Origin: Streptomyces longisporoflavus
Lineage (GTDB): Bacteria > Actinomycetota > Actinomycetes > Streptomycetales > Streptomycetaceae
Assembly (NCBI RefSeq): GCF_014649775.1
Contig: NZ_BMTR01000018.1
Location: forward strand, 62,001 to 126,000
DNA length: 64,000 nt
Direction: 5' to 3'
In this document: positions 9,286 through 18,242 of the stretch, piece by piece
Position numbering within the stretch: position 1 is the first letter of the stretch
Layout of the letters: each line of letters opens with the position of its first letter
Translations under genes and position numbers: made by a program
The notes under the pieces: generated by a model
What the model was told of the DNA's origin: nothing
The model's input: the letters and a program-made list of their open reading frames with translations, nothing else
Database searches by the model: none

Positions 9286-10005
9286 ATGGACACCGAAGCA
9301 CAGCACACGGAGCGCGACCGCTCCTCCCCACCCACCGATTCCCCGAGCGCCGAGAGCGACGGGGAGTCCGCGGGGACGGAGGACCGGTCGCGCTCCGCTT
9401 TTATGTCGTTGGTCTCCCGGCTGCCCGGCGGCAGAATCACTCTGACATTGCTGCTCTGCATGGTGTCCCTGCTGGTCGTCAGCACCTTCGTGATGCAGCC
9501 TTTCCAGATCCCCAGCGGCTCCATGGAGCCCGCATTCCGGGTCGGAGACCGGGTACTCGTCAACAAGTTGGCGTACCGTTTCGGTTCCGAGCCGCAGCGA
9601 GGTGACGCGGTCGTCTTCGACGGCAGCGGTTACTTCGGAGATGCCGACTACATCAAGCGGGTCGCGGGGGTGGGGGGAGACCGGGTGGTCTGCTGCGACA
9701 AGCGGGGGAGGATCAAGGTGAACGGCGAGCCCGTCGACGAGCCGTACCTGTACCCGGGGGACGCCCCCTCGAAAGTGCCTTTCGTCGCGGTCGTCCCCGA
9801 AGACAGCCTGTTCCTCCTCGGCGACCACCGAAGCCACTCCAGTGACTCCCGCGACCGCCTCGGCCAGCCCGGCGGCGGCATGATCCCCGTCGACTCGGTG
9901 ATCGGCAGAGCCGACTGGATCGCCTGGCCCGTCGGCCACTGGACCTCTCTGGAGCGTCCGGACGGCTACGCGCGCGTGCCGGCACCAGGCGGCGCCCATG
10001 GGTAA
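9286..10005 (+). CDS. lepB: Type I signal peptidase (first of four)
   Basis: Membrane serine/lysine protease that removes signal peptides from exported proteins. A 239-residue protein with an acidic cytoplasmic N-terminus, one membrane anchor (about residues 52-70), the catalytic Ser box (IPSGSMEPAF) and the catalytic Lys box (YIKRVAGVGGD). GDHRSHSSDSRDRL is box E. It lacks a C-terminal second membrane segment. Corresponds to the first member of the four-gene sip cluster known from Streptomyces lividans. Its stop overlaps the start of the next peptidase gene. Confidence 0.95.
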   Translation: MDTEAQHTERDRSSPPTDSPSAESDGESAGTEDRSRSAFMSLVSRLPGGRITLTLLLCMVSLLVVSTFVMQPFQIPSGSMEPAFRVGDRVLVNKLAYRFGSEPQRGDAVVFDGSGYFGDADYIKRVAGVGGDRVVCCDKRGRIKVNGEPVDEPYLYPGDAPSKVPFVAVVPEDSLFLLGDHRSHSSDSRDRLGQPGGGMIPVDSVIGRADWIAWPVGHWTSLERPDGYARVPAPGGAHG

Positions 10006-11083
10006 CCGCGGACGTACGCGCGAGGCCAGTCACCGGGCCGACACCAGGCTGCCCACCGGATCCCGGCCCACCAGCGGCCCCGTACTGCCCGGAAGGGCCG
10101 AGCGGCGCAAGCTCGCGAAGAAGGTCAAGCGGCGCAGGAGGCGCTCGGCGATCAAGGAGATACCTCTCCTCATAGGCGTCGCGCTGCTCATAGCCCTGGT
10201 CCTGAAGACCTTCTTGGTGCAGGCCTTCGTGATCCCCTCGGGTTCGATGGAACAGACGATCAAGGTCGGTGACCGCGTCCTCGTCGACAAGCTCACCCCG
10301 TGGTTCGGTGCCAAGCCCGAGCGCGGCGATGTCATCGTCTTCGAGGACCCCGGCAACTGGCTCAAGGACGAACGCACCAAGAAGAAGGACGACCCCGTAG
10401 GCGTCAAGCAGATCAAGGAAGGCCTGTCCTTCATCGGACTGCTGCCCTCCGACGACGAACGGGATCTGATCAAGCGCGTGGTCGGCGTCGGCGGCGACAC
10501 CGTGAAGTGCTGTGACAAGAACAAGAAACTCACGGTCAACGGCGTCCCGCTCACCGAGCCCTACCTCAATCCGGGTGACGAGCCGTCGTCATTCGAGTTC
10601 GAGGTGAAGGTCCCCGAAGGGCGCTTCTTCGTCATGGGCGACCACCGCTCGGACTCGGCCGACTCCCGTTTCCACCGGACCGAGAAGTTCAGCGGCACCG
10701 TGTCGGAGGACAGCGTGGTGGGGCGCGCGCTCGTCATCGCCTGGCCTTTCGACCACTGGCGCAAGCTGGAGGAGCCCGATACGTACGCGTCCGTGCCCGA
10801 CGCGCGTGCGGGGTCGGTCGACGCCATCGGGCTGTCGCATAGGGTGGCTACCGGCGATCGATACGGATTGACCGGACTCCCGACCCCTGCGGAACTCCCG
10901 CTCGTTATGGGAGTGGTGGGCCTGCATCGCATCAGGAGCGGGCAGCGGCACGGACTGAGGAGTGGATGTGGGGGATGTGGCGGTCGGCGCACGGTCCGGA
11001 CACGGTGGGCCCGAGGAGCAGCCAGGGCGTTCGGACGAGCCCGAGGCAGAGGCCGCAGCGGACGGCGTGAGCCCCGGGAGTGA
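9998..11083 (+). CDS. lepB: Type I signal peptidase (second of four)
   Basis: A 361-residue signal peptidase. A basic N-terminus precedes the membrane anchor (IPLLIGVALLIALVLKTFLV). The Ser box is IPSGSMEQTI and the Lys box LIKRVVGVGGD. A GDHRSDSADSR segment follows. The C-terminus is long and Arg/Gly-rich and reads 122 bases into the next peptidase gene in another frame, a larger overlap than usual in this cluster. Its start overlaps the previous stop by 8 bases. Confidence 0.93.
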   Translation: MGNRGRTREASHRADTRLPTGSRPTSGPVLPGRAERRKLAKKVKRRRRRSAIKEIPLLIGVALLIALVLKTFLVQAFVIPSGSMEQTIKVGDRVLVDKLTPWFGAKPERGDVIVFEDPGNWLKDERTKKKDDPVGVKQIKEGLSFIGLLPSDDERDLIKRVVGVGGDTVKCCDKNKKLTVNGVPLTEPYLNPGDEPSSFEFEVKVPEGRFFVMGDHRSDSADSRFHRTEKFSGTVSEDSVVGRALVIAWPFDHWRKLEEPDTYASVPDARAGSVDAIGLSHRVATGDRYGLTGLPTPAELPLVMGVVGLHRIRSGQRHGLRSGCGGCGGRRTVRTRWARGAARAFGRARGRGRSGRREPRE

Positions 11084-11939
11084 CCCCGCGGGCGCCACGC
11101 CCGCACCCGACGAGCAGGACGGAAAGCGGGCCAAGGGGGCGAAGAAGCCCCGCTCCTTCTGGAAGGAACTGCCGCTCCTCATCGGCATCGCCCTGATCCT
11201 GGCGCTTGTGATCAAGACCTTCCTGGTGCAGGCGTTCTCGATTCCCTCGGACTCGATGCAGAACACGCTCCAGAAGGGCGACCGCGTACTGGTCGACAAG
11301 CTGACCCCGTGGTTCGGCTCGGAGCCCGAGCGCGGCGAGGTCGTCGTCTTCAGGGACCCCGGCCACTGGCTGGACGGTGAGCCGACGCCCGACCCGAACG
11401 CCATTCAGCGAGTACTCGGCTGGGTCGGCCTGATGCCGTCCGCCGACGAGAAGGACCTGATCAAGCGGGTCATCGCGGTCGGTGGCGACACGGTCGAGTG
11501 CAAGGGCACAGGCCCGGTGAAGGTCAACGGCAAGGCGCTGAACGAGCCGTACGTCTTCGAGGGCAACACCCCCTGCACGGTCGACGACCAGGGCGGACAG
11601 TTCAAGATCACCGTTCCGGCAGGCAAAATCTGGGTCATGGGCGACCACCGGCAGAACTCGCTGGACTCCCGTTACCACCAGAACCAGCCCGGCGGCGGCG
11701 CCGTCCCCGCGGACAACGTCGTGGGCCGCGCCATCGTGATCGCCTGGCCGCCCACCCGCTGGGCGACGCTGCCCAAGCCGGACACCTTCGACCAGCAGGG
11801 CATCAACGCCGCGATGAGCGCGGCGCCCGCCGCCCTCGGGCTCGCGGGTGCGGTTCCTGTCGTGCTCTGGCGCAGGCGCCGTCTCACGGTGGCCGCTGCC
11901 CGGGCCGCGAGGGTTTCTGGCGGAGGTACCGCCGGGTAG
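10962..11939 (+). CDS. lepB: Type I signal peptidase (third of four), PSDSM variant
   Basis: A 325-residue signal peptidase. The acidic N-terminal region precedes the anchor (LPLLIGIALILALVIKTFLV). The catalytic serine box is IPSDSMQNTL, with Asp in place of the usual Gly. The Lys box is LIKRVIAVGGD and box E is GDHRQNSLDSR. A hydrophobic C-terminal segment (about 275-295) gives a second possible membrane span. The GTG at 10962 overlaps the upstream gene by 122 bases; an alternative GTG at 11067 would cut this to 17 bases, removing 35 acidic residues. Confidence 0.92.
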   Translation: MDVGDVAVGARSGHGGPEEQPGRSDEPEAEAAADGVSPGSDPAGATPAPDEQDGKRAKGAKKPRSFWKELPLLIGIALILALVIKTFLVQAFSIPSDSMQNTLQKGDRVLVDKLTPWFGSEPERGEVVVFRDPGHWLDGEPTPDPNAIQRVLGWVGLMPSADEKDLIKRVIAVGGDTVECKGTGPVKVNGKALNEPYVFEGNTPCTVDDQGGQFKITVPAGKIWVMGDHRQNSLDSRYHQNQPGGGAVPADNVVGRAIVIAWPPTRWATLPKPDTFDQQGINAAMSAAPAALGLAGAVPVVLWRRRRLTVAAARAARVSGGGTAG

Positions 11940-12020
11940 GGTGCCGTCCCAGATCGCTGATCTTCCGCGCTCCCGCTCGTCGGGGGCGCGGGGTCGTCTC
12001 CGATATGGGGGAGCACTGGG

Positions 12021-12788
12021 ATGAGCAGGACACAACGTACGGACGAGGGCCACGGACGGCTCGGCAGCGTGCTGTCGGGCATCGCCGTGGCCCTCGGCTG
12101 TGTGCTCTTCCTGGGAGGCTTCGTCTGGGGCGCCGTCGTGTACCAGCCGTACACCGTTCCCACCGGGTCGATGACGCCGACGATCGGCGCGGGCGACCGG
12201 GTGCTTGCGGAGCGGATGGACGGCAGCGACGTGCGCCGGGGCGACGTCGTCGTCTTCCGCCAGGCGAGCTGGGGCGACCTGCCGATGGTCAAGCGCGTGG
12301 TCGGCGTCGGCGGTGACCGGATCTCCTGCTGCACGGACGGCAAGCTGATGGTCAACGGCAAGCCCGTCGCAGAACCGTATCTGCTCAAGGGCGAGGGCGC
12401 CGCGGCCACCGGCATCCCGGCCACCACGGTTCCCGAGGGCAACCTCTTCCTGCTCGGCGACGAGCGCAGCGGCTCCCTGGACTCCAGCGTGCACCTGGGT
12501 GACTCCAACCACGGCTCCGTGCCGCGCGGCGCGGTGGAGGGCCGGGTCGACGCGGTGGCCTGGCCGATGGACAGGTTCGGGACGCTGGAGCGCCCCGAGG
12601 GCTTCGCGGACATGCAGGGCGGCATCTCCGACCCCGGGCCCGTGCGGCTCATGGTGTGGGCGGTGGTCGCCGGGGCCGTCCTCGTCCTGGGCGGCGCGGC
12701 GTACGGCCCGGTGGCCAAGCGGTTCGGGCGCGGGCGCGAGCGTCCGTCCGGCCGCGAGGACTCCGGAGCGACCGCTCATGCCGGCTGA
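12021..12788 (+). CDS. lepB: Type I signal peptidase (fourth of four)
   Basis: A 255-residue signal peptidase. Anchor GIAVALGCVLFLGGFVWGAV, Ser box VPTGSMTPTI, Lys box MVKRVVGVGGD, a shortened box E (GDERSGSLDSSVHLGDS) and a clear C-terminal membrane span (LMVWAVVAGAVLVLGGAAYG). It is separated from the third gene by 81 bases, so it could have its own promoter. The following NUDIX gene overlaps its end by 11 bases. Confidence 0.94.
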   Translation: MSRTQRTDEGHGRLGSVLSGIAVALGCVLFLGGFVWGAVVYQPYTVPTGSMTPTIGAGDRVLAERMDGSDVRRGDVVVFRQASWGDLPMVKRVVGVGGDRISCCTDGKLMVNGKPVAEPYLLKGEGAAATGIPATTVPEGNLFLLGDERSGSLDSSVHLGDSNHGSVPRGAVEGRVDAVAWPMDRFGTLERPEGFADMQGGISDPGPVRLMVWAVVAGAVLVLGGAAYGPVAKRFGRGRERPSGREDSGATAHAG

Positions 12789-13281
12789 GCCCCGGCCGAC
12801 GGCGCCGCGCAAGGTCGCGCGGGTGGTGCTGCTCGACCCGCGGGACCGGATCCTGCTGCTGCACGGCCATGAGCCGGAGGACCCGGCGAACGACTGGTGG
12901 TTCACGCCGGGCGGAGGTCTGGAGGGCGACGAGACGCATGAACAGGCCGCGCTGCGTGAACTCATGGAAGAGACGGGCATCACCGAGGTCGAACTCGGTC
13001 CCGCCCTGTGGCAGCGGTTCTGCTCGTTCCCCTTCGCCGGACGGCGCTGGGACCAGGACGAGCGGTACTTCCTCGCGCGTACGTCACAGACGTCCACGCG
13101 GGCGACGGGGCTGACGGAGCTGGAACAGCGGACTGTCGCGGGAGCGCGTTGGTGGACGTGCCGGGAACTGACCGAGGCACATGAGACGGTGTATCCGACC
13201 AGGCTCGCCGAGTTGCTTCGCCGGCTGCTCGACGAGGGTCCCCCGAGCCGGCCCGAGATCCTCGACGCGGAAATCGCGTAG
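12778..13281 (+). CDS. NUDIX hydrolase
   Basis: A 167-residue pyrophosphohydrolase. The NUDIX box GGGLEGDETHEQAALRELME continues ETGIT and matches GX5EX7REUXEEXGU. The substrate (nucleotide derivative, possibly a damaged NTP) cannot be deduced. Starts inside the last codons of the fourth signal peptidase, so it is likely co-translated. Confidence 0.9.
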   Translation: MPAEPRPTAPRKVARVVLLDPRDRILLLHGHEPEDPANDWWFTPGGGLEGDETHEQAALRELMEETGITEVELGPALWQRFCSFPFAGRRWDQDERYFLARTSQTSTRATGLTELEQRTVAGARWWTCRELTEAHETVYPTRLAELLRRLLDEGPPSRPEILDAEIA

Positions 13282-13336
13282 AGGCTCCAGGGGCTGACGC
13301 ACAATAGGGGGACGCACGGCTGAAGGGGAACATGCC

Positions 13337-13645
13337 ATGAGCGCCGAGGACCTCGAGAAGTACGAGACCGAGATGGAGCTGAAGCTCTACCGGGAGTACC
13401 GCGATGTCGTCGGTCTGTTCAAATATGTGATCGAGACCGAACGGCGCTTCTATCTCACCAATGACTACGAGATGCAGGTGCACTCGGTCCAGGGTGAGGT
13501 TTTCTTCGAGGTGTCCATGGCGGACGCCTGGGTGTGGGACATGTACAGGCCCGCACGGTTCGTGAAGCAGGTGCGCGTCCTGACGTTCAAGGACGTGAAT
13601 ATCGAGGAGCTCAACAAGAACGATCTCGAACTGCCGGGAGGCTGA
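13337..13645 (+). CDS. DUF2469 family protein
   Basis: A 102-residue conserved actinobacterial protein of unknown function. It begins MSAEDLEKYETEMELKLYRE and contains the aromatic stretch YEMQVHSVQG. No membrane segment or known catalytic motif. AAGGGGAA lies before the ATG. The location between the signal peptidase cluster and yraN is conserved in actinobacteria. Confidence 0.88.
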   Translation: MSAEDLEKYETEMELKLYREYRDVVGLFKYVIETERRFYLTNDYEMQVHSVQGEVFFEVSMADAWVWDMYRPARFVKQVRVLTFKDVNIEELNKNDLELPGG

Positions 13646-13798
13646 GTCCACCGCCTGGGCGCCACTGGGTTCATCGCCGCGTTCACCGCCGCGTTCACCG
13701 TCACGGGTGAGCGAGTTGTCCACAACGGATGAGCCGTCCACCAAGATCCACACCGCTCGGGGGTGAGCCCCAGGGTGGGTGTCGGAGGTGGTGCCGGC

Positions 13799-14176
13799 AT
13801 GAACGCACAAGGGGCACTCGGGCGGTACGGCGAAGATCTGGCCGCGCGGCGGCTGAGCGAAGCCGGAATGACGGTTCTGGAGCGCAACTGGCGCGGCGGC
13901 AGAACCGGCGAGATCGACATCGTGGCCATGGACGGCGAAGCGCTGGTCGTCTGTGAGGTCAAGACGCGCAGGGCGGGCTTCGTGGGCTCCGCGGTCTTCC
14001 AGCATCCGATGGCGGCCGTGAGCAGGACCAAGGCGGAGCGGCTGCGGCGCCTGGCCGAACGCTGGATCGAGGAACGCGGCGGACCGCCGCCGGGCGGGGT
14101 GCGGATCGACCTCGTCGGCGTGCTGGTCCCGCGCCGTGGCGCCCCTGTCGTGGAGCACGCGCGGGGGGTGGCCTGA
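13799..14176 (+). CDS. yraN: YraN/UPF0102 endonuclease-fold protein
   Basis: A 125-residue protein of the UPF0102 family, a Holliday-junction-resolvase-like nuclease fold. The PD-(D/E)xK core is seen in GEIDIVAMDGE and VVCEVKTR. The ATG at 13799 follows GGAGGTGG. TGATG overlap with comM and the comM-dprA order show a competence/recombination-type operon. Confidence 0.88.
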   Translation: MNAQGALGRYGEDLAARRLSEAGMTVLERNWRGGRTGEIDIVAMDGEALVVCEVKTRRAGFVGSAVFQHPMAAVSRTKAERLRRLAERWIEERGGPPPGGVRIDLVGVLVPRRGAPVVEHARGVA

Positions 14177-15795
14177 TGGGGTTCGCGCGTACGTGCTCCG
14201 TGGCGCTGGTGGGCGTCGAGGGTGTGGTCGTCGAGGTCCAGGCGGATCTGGAGCCCGGTGTCGCCGCGTTCACGCTGGTCGGGCTCCCGGACAAGAGCCT
14301 GACGGAGAGCAGGGACCGGGTCAGGGCCGCGGTGGTGAACTCGGGCGGTGAATGGCCCCAGAAGAAGCTCACCGTCGGCCTCAGCCCGGCGTCGGTGCCC
14401 AAGGGAGGCAGCGGCTTCGATCTCGCGGTGGCCTGTGCCGTGCTCGGCGCGGCGGAGCGCATCGATCCGCGGACCCTCACCGACATCGTGATGATCGGCG
14501 AGCTGGGACTCGACGGGCGGGTGCGACCGGTCCGGGGAGTGCTTCCCGCGGTCCTCGCGGCGGCGGACGCGGGCTACGAGCAGGTCGTCGTCCCGGAGTG
14601 CACGGCGGCCGAGGCCGCACTGGTGCCGGGCGTCTCGGTGCTCGGGGTGCGCAGCCTGCGGCAGCTGATCGCCGTGCTGACCGATGAACCGGTGCCGGAG
14701 GAAGAGCCGGCAGAGCCGGGCCGGCCCGACCCGCTGCTCGCGGGACTCTGCGTGCCGGGGACCGGCGTGGGCACGGGGCTCAGCGGCTGTTCGGAGGACG
14801 CCCGAGCCCTGGACCTTGCCGACGTCGTCGGACAGGCAGCGGCCAGGACCGCCGTGGAGATCGCGGCGGCGGGCGGGCACCATCTGTTCTTGCAGGGCCC
14901 GCCGGGAGCGGGCAAGACCATGCTCGCGGAGCGGCTGCCTGCGATCCTGCCCCGGCTGACCAGGGAGGAGTCCCTGGAAGTGACGGCCGTCCACTCCGTG
15001 GCGGGCATGCTGCCACCGGGCAGACCCCTGGTCGACACCGCGCCGTACTGCGCGCCGCACCACTCGGCGACGATGCAGTCGCTCGTGGGCGGCGGCAAGG
15101 GGATCGCGCGGCCGGGGGCGGTCTCGCTGGCCCATCGCGGCGTGCTGTTTCTCGACGAGGCGCCGGAGTTCAGCAGCCAGACCCTGGATTCCCTGCGCCA
15201 GCCCTTGGAAGCGGGCCATGTGGTGATCGCCCGAAGCGCCGGCGTGGTGCGACTGCCCGCGAAATTCCTGATGGTGCTCGCGGCCAACCCCTGCCCCTGC
15301 GGTCGGCACACGCTCCTGGGCGACGGCTGCGAATGCCCGGCCTCCGCCGTCCGCCGCTACCAAGCGCGGCTCTCGGGCCCGCTGCTCGACAGGATCGACC
15401 TGAAGGTGCAGGTGGAGCCGGTCACGCGGTCGGAACTGGCCGGGTTCGGCACGCGGGGAGACTCCACGCAGACGGTCGCCGACCGGGTGCGCGTCGCGCG
15501 GGAGAGAGCGGCGGCCAGGCTGACGGGCACCGGGTGGCGGACGAACAGCGAAGTGCCCGGACACTCGCTGCGCACGCGATGGCCCGCCGAACGGGGCGCC
15601 CTGGACGCCGCCGAACTCGACCTGGAGCGCGGCTTCCTGACCGCCCGCGGGCTCGACCGGGTTCTGCGGGTCGCCTGGACCGTCGCGGACCTCGCAGGAC
15701 GTGACCGGCCCGCCGCGCAGGATGTCGCCCTTGCACTGCAATTGCGTACGGGGGTGGCGCGGGGTGTGCCTACGGCGATCGGGGCGCTGACATGA
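14176..15795 (+). CDS. comM: ComM/YifB family AAA+ ATPase (Mg-chelatase-like)
   Basis: A 539-residue hexameric helicase-type AAA+ protein. In transformable bacteria ComM drives branch migration during DNA integration. The N-terminal Lon-protease-like S5-fold domain (AFTLVGLPDKSLTESRDRVR) precedes Walker A (GPPGAGKTMLAERLP), Walker B (GVLFLDEAPEF) and the cysteine insert (NPCPCGRHTLLGDGCEC). Length and domain order are normal. Overlaps yraN and dprA by 1 and 4 bases. Confidence 0.94.
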   Translation: MGFARTCSVALVGVEGVVVEVQADLEPGVAAFTLVGLPDKSLTESRDRVRAAVVNSGGEWPQKKLTVGLSPASVPKGGSGFDLAVACAVLGAAERIDPRTLTDIVMIGELGLDGRVRPVRGVLPAVLAAADAGYEQVVVPECTAAEAALVPGVSVLGVRSLRQLIAVLTDEPVPEEEPAEPGRPDPLLAGLCVPGTGVGTGLSGCSEDARALDLADVVGQAAARTAVEIAAAGGHHLFLQGPPGAGKTMLAERLPAILPRLTREESLEVTAVHSVAGMLPPGRPLVDTAPYCAPHHSATMQSLVGGGKGIARPGAVSLAHRGVLFLDEAPEFSSQTLDSLRQPLEAGHVVIARSAGVVRLPAKFLMVLAANPCPCGRHTLLGDGCECPASAVRRYQARLSGPLLDRIDLKVQVEPVTRSELAGFGTRGDSTQTVADRVRVARERAAARLTGTGWRTNSEVPGHSLRTRWPAERGALDAAELDLERGFLTARGLDRVLRVAWTVADLAGRDRPAAQDVALALQLRTGVARGVPTAIGALT

Positions 15796-16943
15796 CTCCG
15801 ACGGAGGAGGAGCGTTTCGCGCGGGTCGCTCTGACCCGGATCCTCGAACCGGGGGACGAGGTGGCAGGGCGGTGGCTGCGGGAGGTGGGGGCCGCCGAAG
15901 TGATGCGGCGGCTGAGCGCCGGGGAGGAGCGCCTGGAGGGGGTGACGCCGGTGCGGTGGGAAGGGCTGCGGGCGCGGGCCGGGAAGGTGCGGCCCGGACA
16001 GGATCTGGCGGTGGCGCGGGACGCGGGGGTGCGGTTCGTGTGTCCGGGGGAGGCTGAGTGGCCCGTTCAGCTGGACGACCTGGGGGACGCGCGGCCGGTG
16101 GGGCTTTGGGTGCGGGGGCGGCCCAGCCTGCGGATATGGGCGCTCCGGTCGGTGGCCGTGGTCGGCGCGCGGGCCTGCACGGAGTACGGGGCGCATATGG
16201 CGGCCGGGCTCGGGGCGGGGCTTGCCGAGCGGGGGTGGGTGGTCGTGTCGGGCGGCGCCTATGGAGTGGACGGGGCCGCGCACCGGGGTGCCCTGGGGGC
16301 CGGTGGGGCCACGGTCGCGGTGCTCGCGTGCGGGGTCGACCGGGCCTATCCGCGGGGACACGCCGAGTTGATCAGGAGGATCGCGGAACAGGGTCTGCTG
16401 GTCGGGGAGTTACCGCCGGGTGATCATCCGACGCCGAGCAGATTCATCCTCCGGAACCGGGTGATCGCCGCTCTGACCAGGGGCTGCGTGGTCGTCGAGG
16501 CCGCGTATCGCAGTGGGGCGCTCGCCACGGCGCGCAGTGCGCGGGATCTCGGCCGGTTCACCATGGGAGTGCCCGGCCCCGCGACCAGCGGGCTCTCGGC
16601 GGGAGTGCATGAACTGCTGCGGGGCGACGGCGTGCTGGTGACCGACGCGGCGGAGATCGTCGAGCTCGTGGGTGACATGGGCGAGCTGGCCCCGGAGCGG
16701 CGCGGACCTCTCGTGCCGCGCGACCTGCTCTCCGCGGACGCCGCGCGTGTCCTGGCGGCGCTGCCTGCCCGCGGGAGTGCGTCGGTCCGGGAGATCGCCC
16801 TCGGCGCGGGCACGGTGGTCGACGAAGCAGTCGGTCGGTTGTACGAGTTGCGCTCTCTCGGGTTCGTCGAACGACACGGCGACGGCTGGCAGTTGACACG
16901 CCAGGCGAACGTGTCGGTCTTCCCGGAAGGGGGAGGACCGTGA
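15792..16943 (+). CDS. dprA: DNA-processing protein DprA
   Basis: A 383-residue RecA loader for incoming single-stranded DNA. The extended Rossmann domain shows VAVVGARACTEYG, VVSGGAYGVDGAAHRGAL and the FILRNRVIAALTRGCVVVEA signature. A C-terminal winged-helix domain (about 300-375) follows. ATGA overlap with comM. Streptomyces is not known for natural transformation, so the role may be in conjugation-derived DNA or repair. Confidence 0.95.
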   Translation: MTPTEEERFARVALTRILEPGDEVAGRWLREVGAAEVMRRLSAGEERLEGVTPVRWEGLRARAGKVRPGQDLAVARDAGVRFVCPGEAEWPVQLDDLGDARPVGLWVRGRPSLRIWALRSVAVVGARACTEYGAHMAAGLGAGLAERGWVVVSGGAYGVDGAAHRGALGAGGATVAVLACGVDRAYPRGHAELIRRIAEQGLLVGELPPGDHPTPSRFILRNRVIAALTRGCVVVEAAYRSGALATARSARDLGRFTMGVPGPATSGLSAGVHELLRGDGVLVTDAAEIVELVGDMGELAPERRGPLVPRDLLSADAARVLAALPARGSASVREIALGAGTVVDEAVGRLYELRSLGFVERHGDGWQLTRQANVSVFPEGGGP

Positions 16944-17281
16944 CCGAGCGTGTTCGGCCGTCTGGATGAACTCCTGATGGCCTTGCAAGAACGTGGAGTT
17001 GAGGCCTCGCGGCCATCACGGAGGGCAACGGGAAGAGCTCGGTGGGAGGCCCAGCGGAACGTATCTGCGTGCGCGGCATCCCCTACTGTTCGCACACTGC
17101 GACACTCCAGTCACGCTACGCTCACAAGGATTCCGACGCGGACAGGCAGCCACACGCAACCACAGGCAAGCAGACGGACAACCTCATTCACTTCACGCAA
17201 GCTCACCACCACGCGGGTGCGGGCGAATCCATCGGCTCGCACGACTCCACCAGTTCACGGCAGAACGGCTCAAGGCGACGA
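16944..17281 (+). promoter_or_regulatory. whiG upstream region, no gene supported
   Basis: 338 bases between dprA and whiG. Reading frames exist but none has family character. In S. coelicolor whiG is developmentally controlled from this interval (BldD is the known regulator); I could not pick a convincing BldD dyad by eye. AAGGCG precedes the whiG ATG. Confidence 0.4.
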
Positions 17282-18124
17282 ATGCCCCAGCACACCTCAG
17301 GGTCCGACCGGGCGGCAGCTCCCCCCGCCGCCCGTAGCGGCGAGCGGGAGCGGCCCCCCGCGCCCTCGTCGCTGGACGAGCTGTGGCGGTCGTACAAAGA
17401 GACGGGCGACGGGCGGCTGCGCGAGCAGTTGATCCTGCACTACTCGCCACTGGTGAAGTACGTCGCGGGCCGGGTCAGCGTGGGGCTTCCGCCCAATGTC
17501 GAGCAGGCCGACTTCGTCTCGTCCGGGGTGTTCGGCCTGATCGACGCGATCGAGAAGTTCGACATCGAGCGGTCCATCAAGTTCGAGACATACGCGATCA
17601 CCCGCATTCGCGGCGCGATGATCGACGAACTGCGGGCGCTCGACTGGATTCCCCGGTCCGTGCGGCAGAAGGCGCGCAACGTCGAGCGGGCCTACGCCAC
17701 GCTCGAGGCGCAGTTGAGGCGTACGCCGTCGGAGAGCGAGGTCGCCCGGGAGATGGGGGTCGCGCTGGAGGAACTGCACGCTGTTTTCAGCCAGTTGTCG
17801 CTGGCGAACGTGGTGGCCCTGGAGGAGCTGCTGCACGTCGGCGGCGAGGGCGGTAACCGGCTGAGCCTGATGGACACGCTCGAGGACACCGCGGCCGACG
17901 ACCCCGTGGAGGTCGCCGAGGACCGCGAGCTCCGGCGGCTGCTCGCGCGCGCCATCAATACGCTTCCCGAGCGCGAGAAGACCGTCGTCACCCTCTACTA
18001 CTACGAAGGTCTCACGCTCGCCGAGATCGGCAACGTGCTCGGCGTGACGGAGAGCCGGGTGAGCCAGATCCACACGAAATCGGTGCTTCAGCTGCGGGCG
18101 AAGCTGGCGAGTTTCGGCCGCTGA
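17282..18124 (+). CDS. whiG: RNA polymerase sigma factor WhiG
   Basis: Sporulation sigma factor that commits aerial hyphae to septation, related to motility sigma FliA. The 280-residue length from ATG 17282 (MPQHTSGSDRAAAPP) equals the S. coelicolor protein as I recall it. Region 2 contains FVSSGVFGLIDAIEKFD and YAITRIRGAMIDELRALDWI. Region 4 is TLPEREKTVVTLYYYEGLTL then AEIGNVLGVTESRVSQIHTK. In other Streptomyces its activity is held by the anti-sigma factor RsiG with c-di-GMP. Confidence 0.97.
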   Translation: MPQHTSGSDRAAAPPAARSGERERPPAPSSLDELWRSYKETGDGRLREQLILHYSPLVKYVAGRVSVGLPPNVEQADFVSSGVFGLIDAIEKFDIERSIKFETYAITRIRGAMIDELRALDWIPRSVRQKARNVERAYATLEAQLRRTPSESEVAREMGVALEELHAVFSQLSLANVVALEELLHVGGEGGNRLSLMDTLEDTAADDPVEVAEDRELRRLLARAINTLPEREKTVVTLYYYEGLTLAEIGNVLGVTESRVSQIHTKSVLQLRAKLASFGR

Positions 18125-18242
18125 GCGCGCTGAATCGTCCCTGCCGCGGGCCGGCGCCGCGGGCGGGCGTCCGGAGTTCCGCGAGGTGGTTCGGCTCCCC
18201 GTCGACTCCCGTCCTGGTGGTCACATCCGTAGAGTGGAGTGC

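Noticed and set aside
9286..12788. Four adjacent signal peptidases as a novel cluster
   Set aside because: A four-gene type I signal peptidase cluster at this position is established in Streptomyces; only the overlap and motif variant are noted.
16950..17432. Open frame before and across the whiG start
   Set aside because: It overlaps the whiG N-terminal codons in another frame and shows no family character; treated as whiG upstream DNA.
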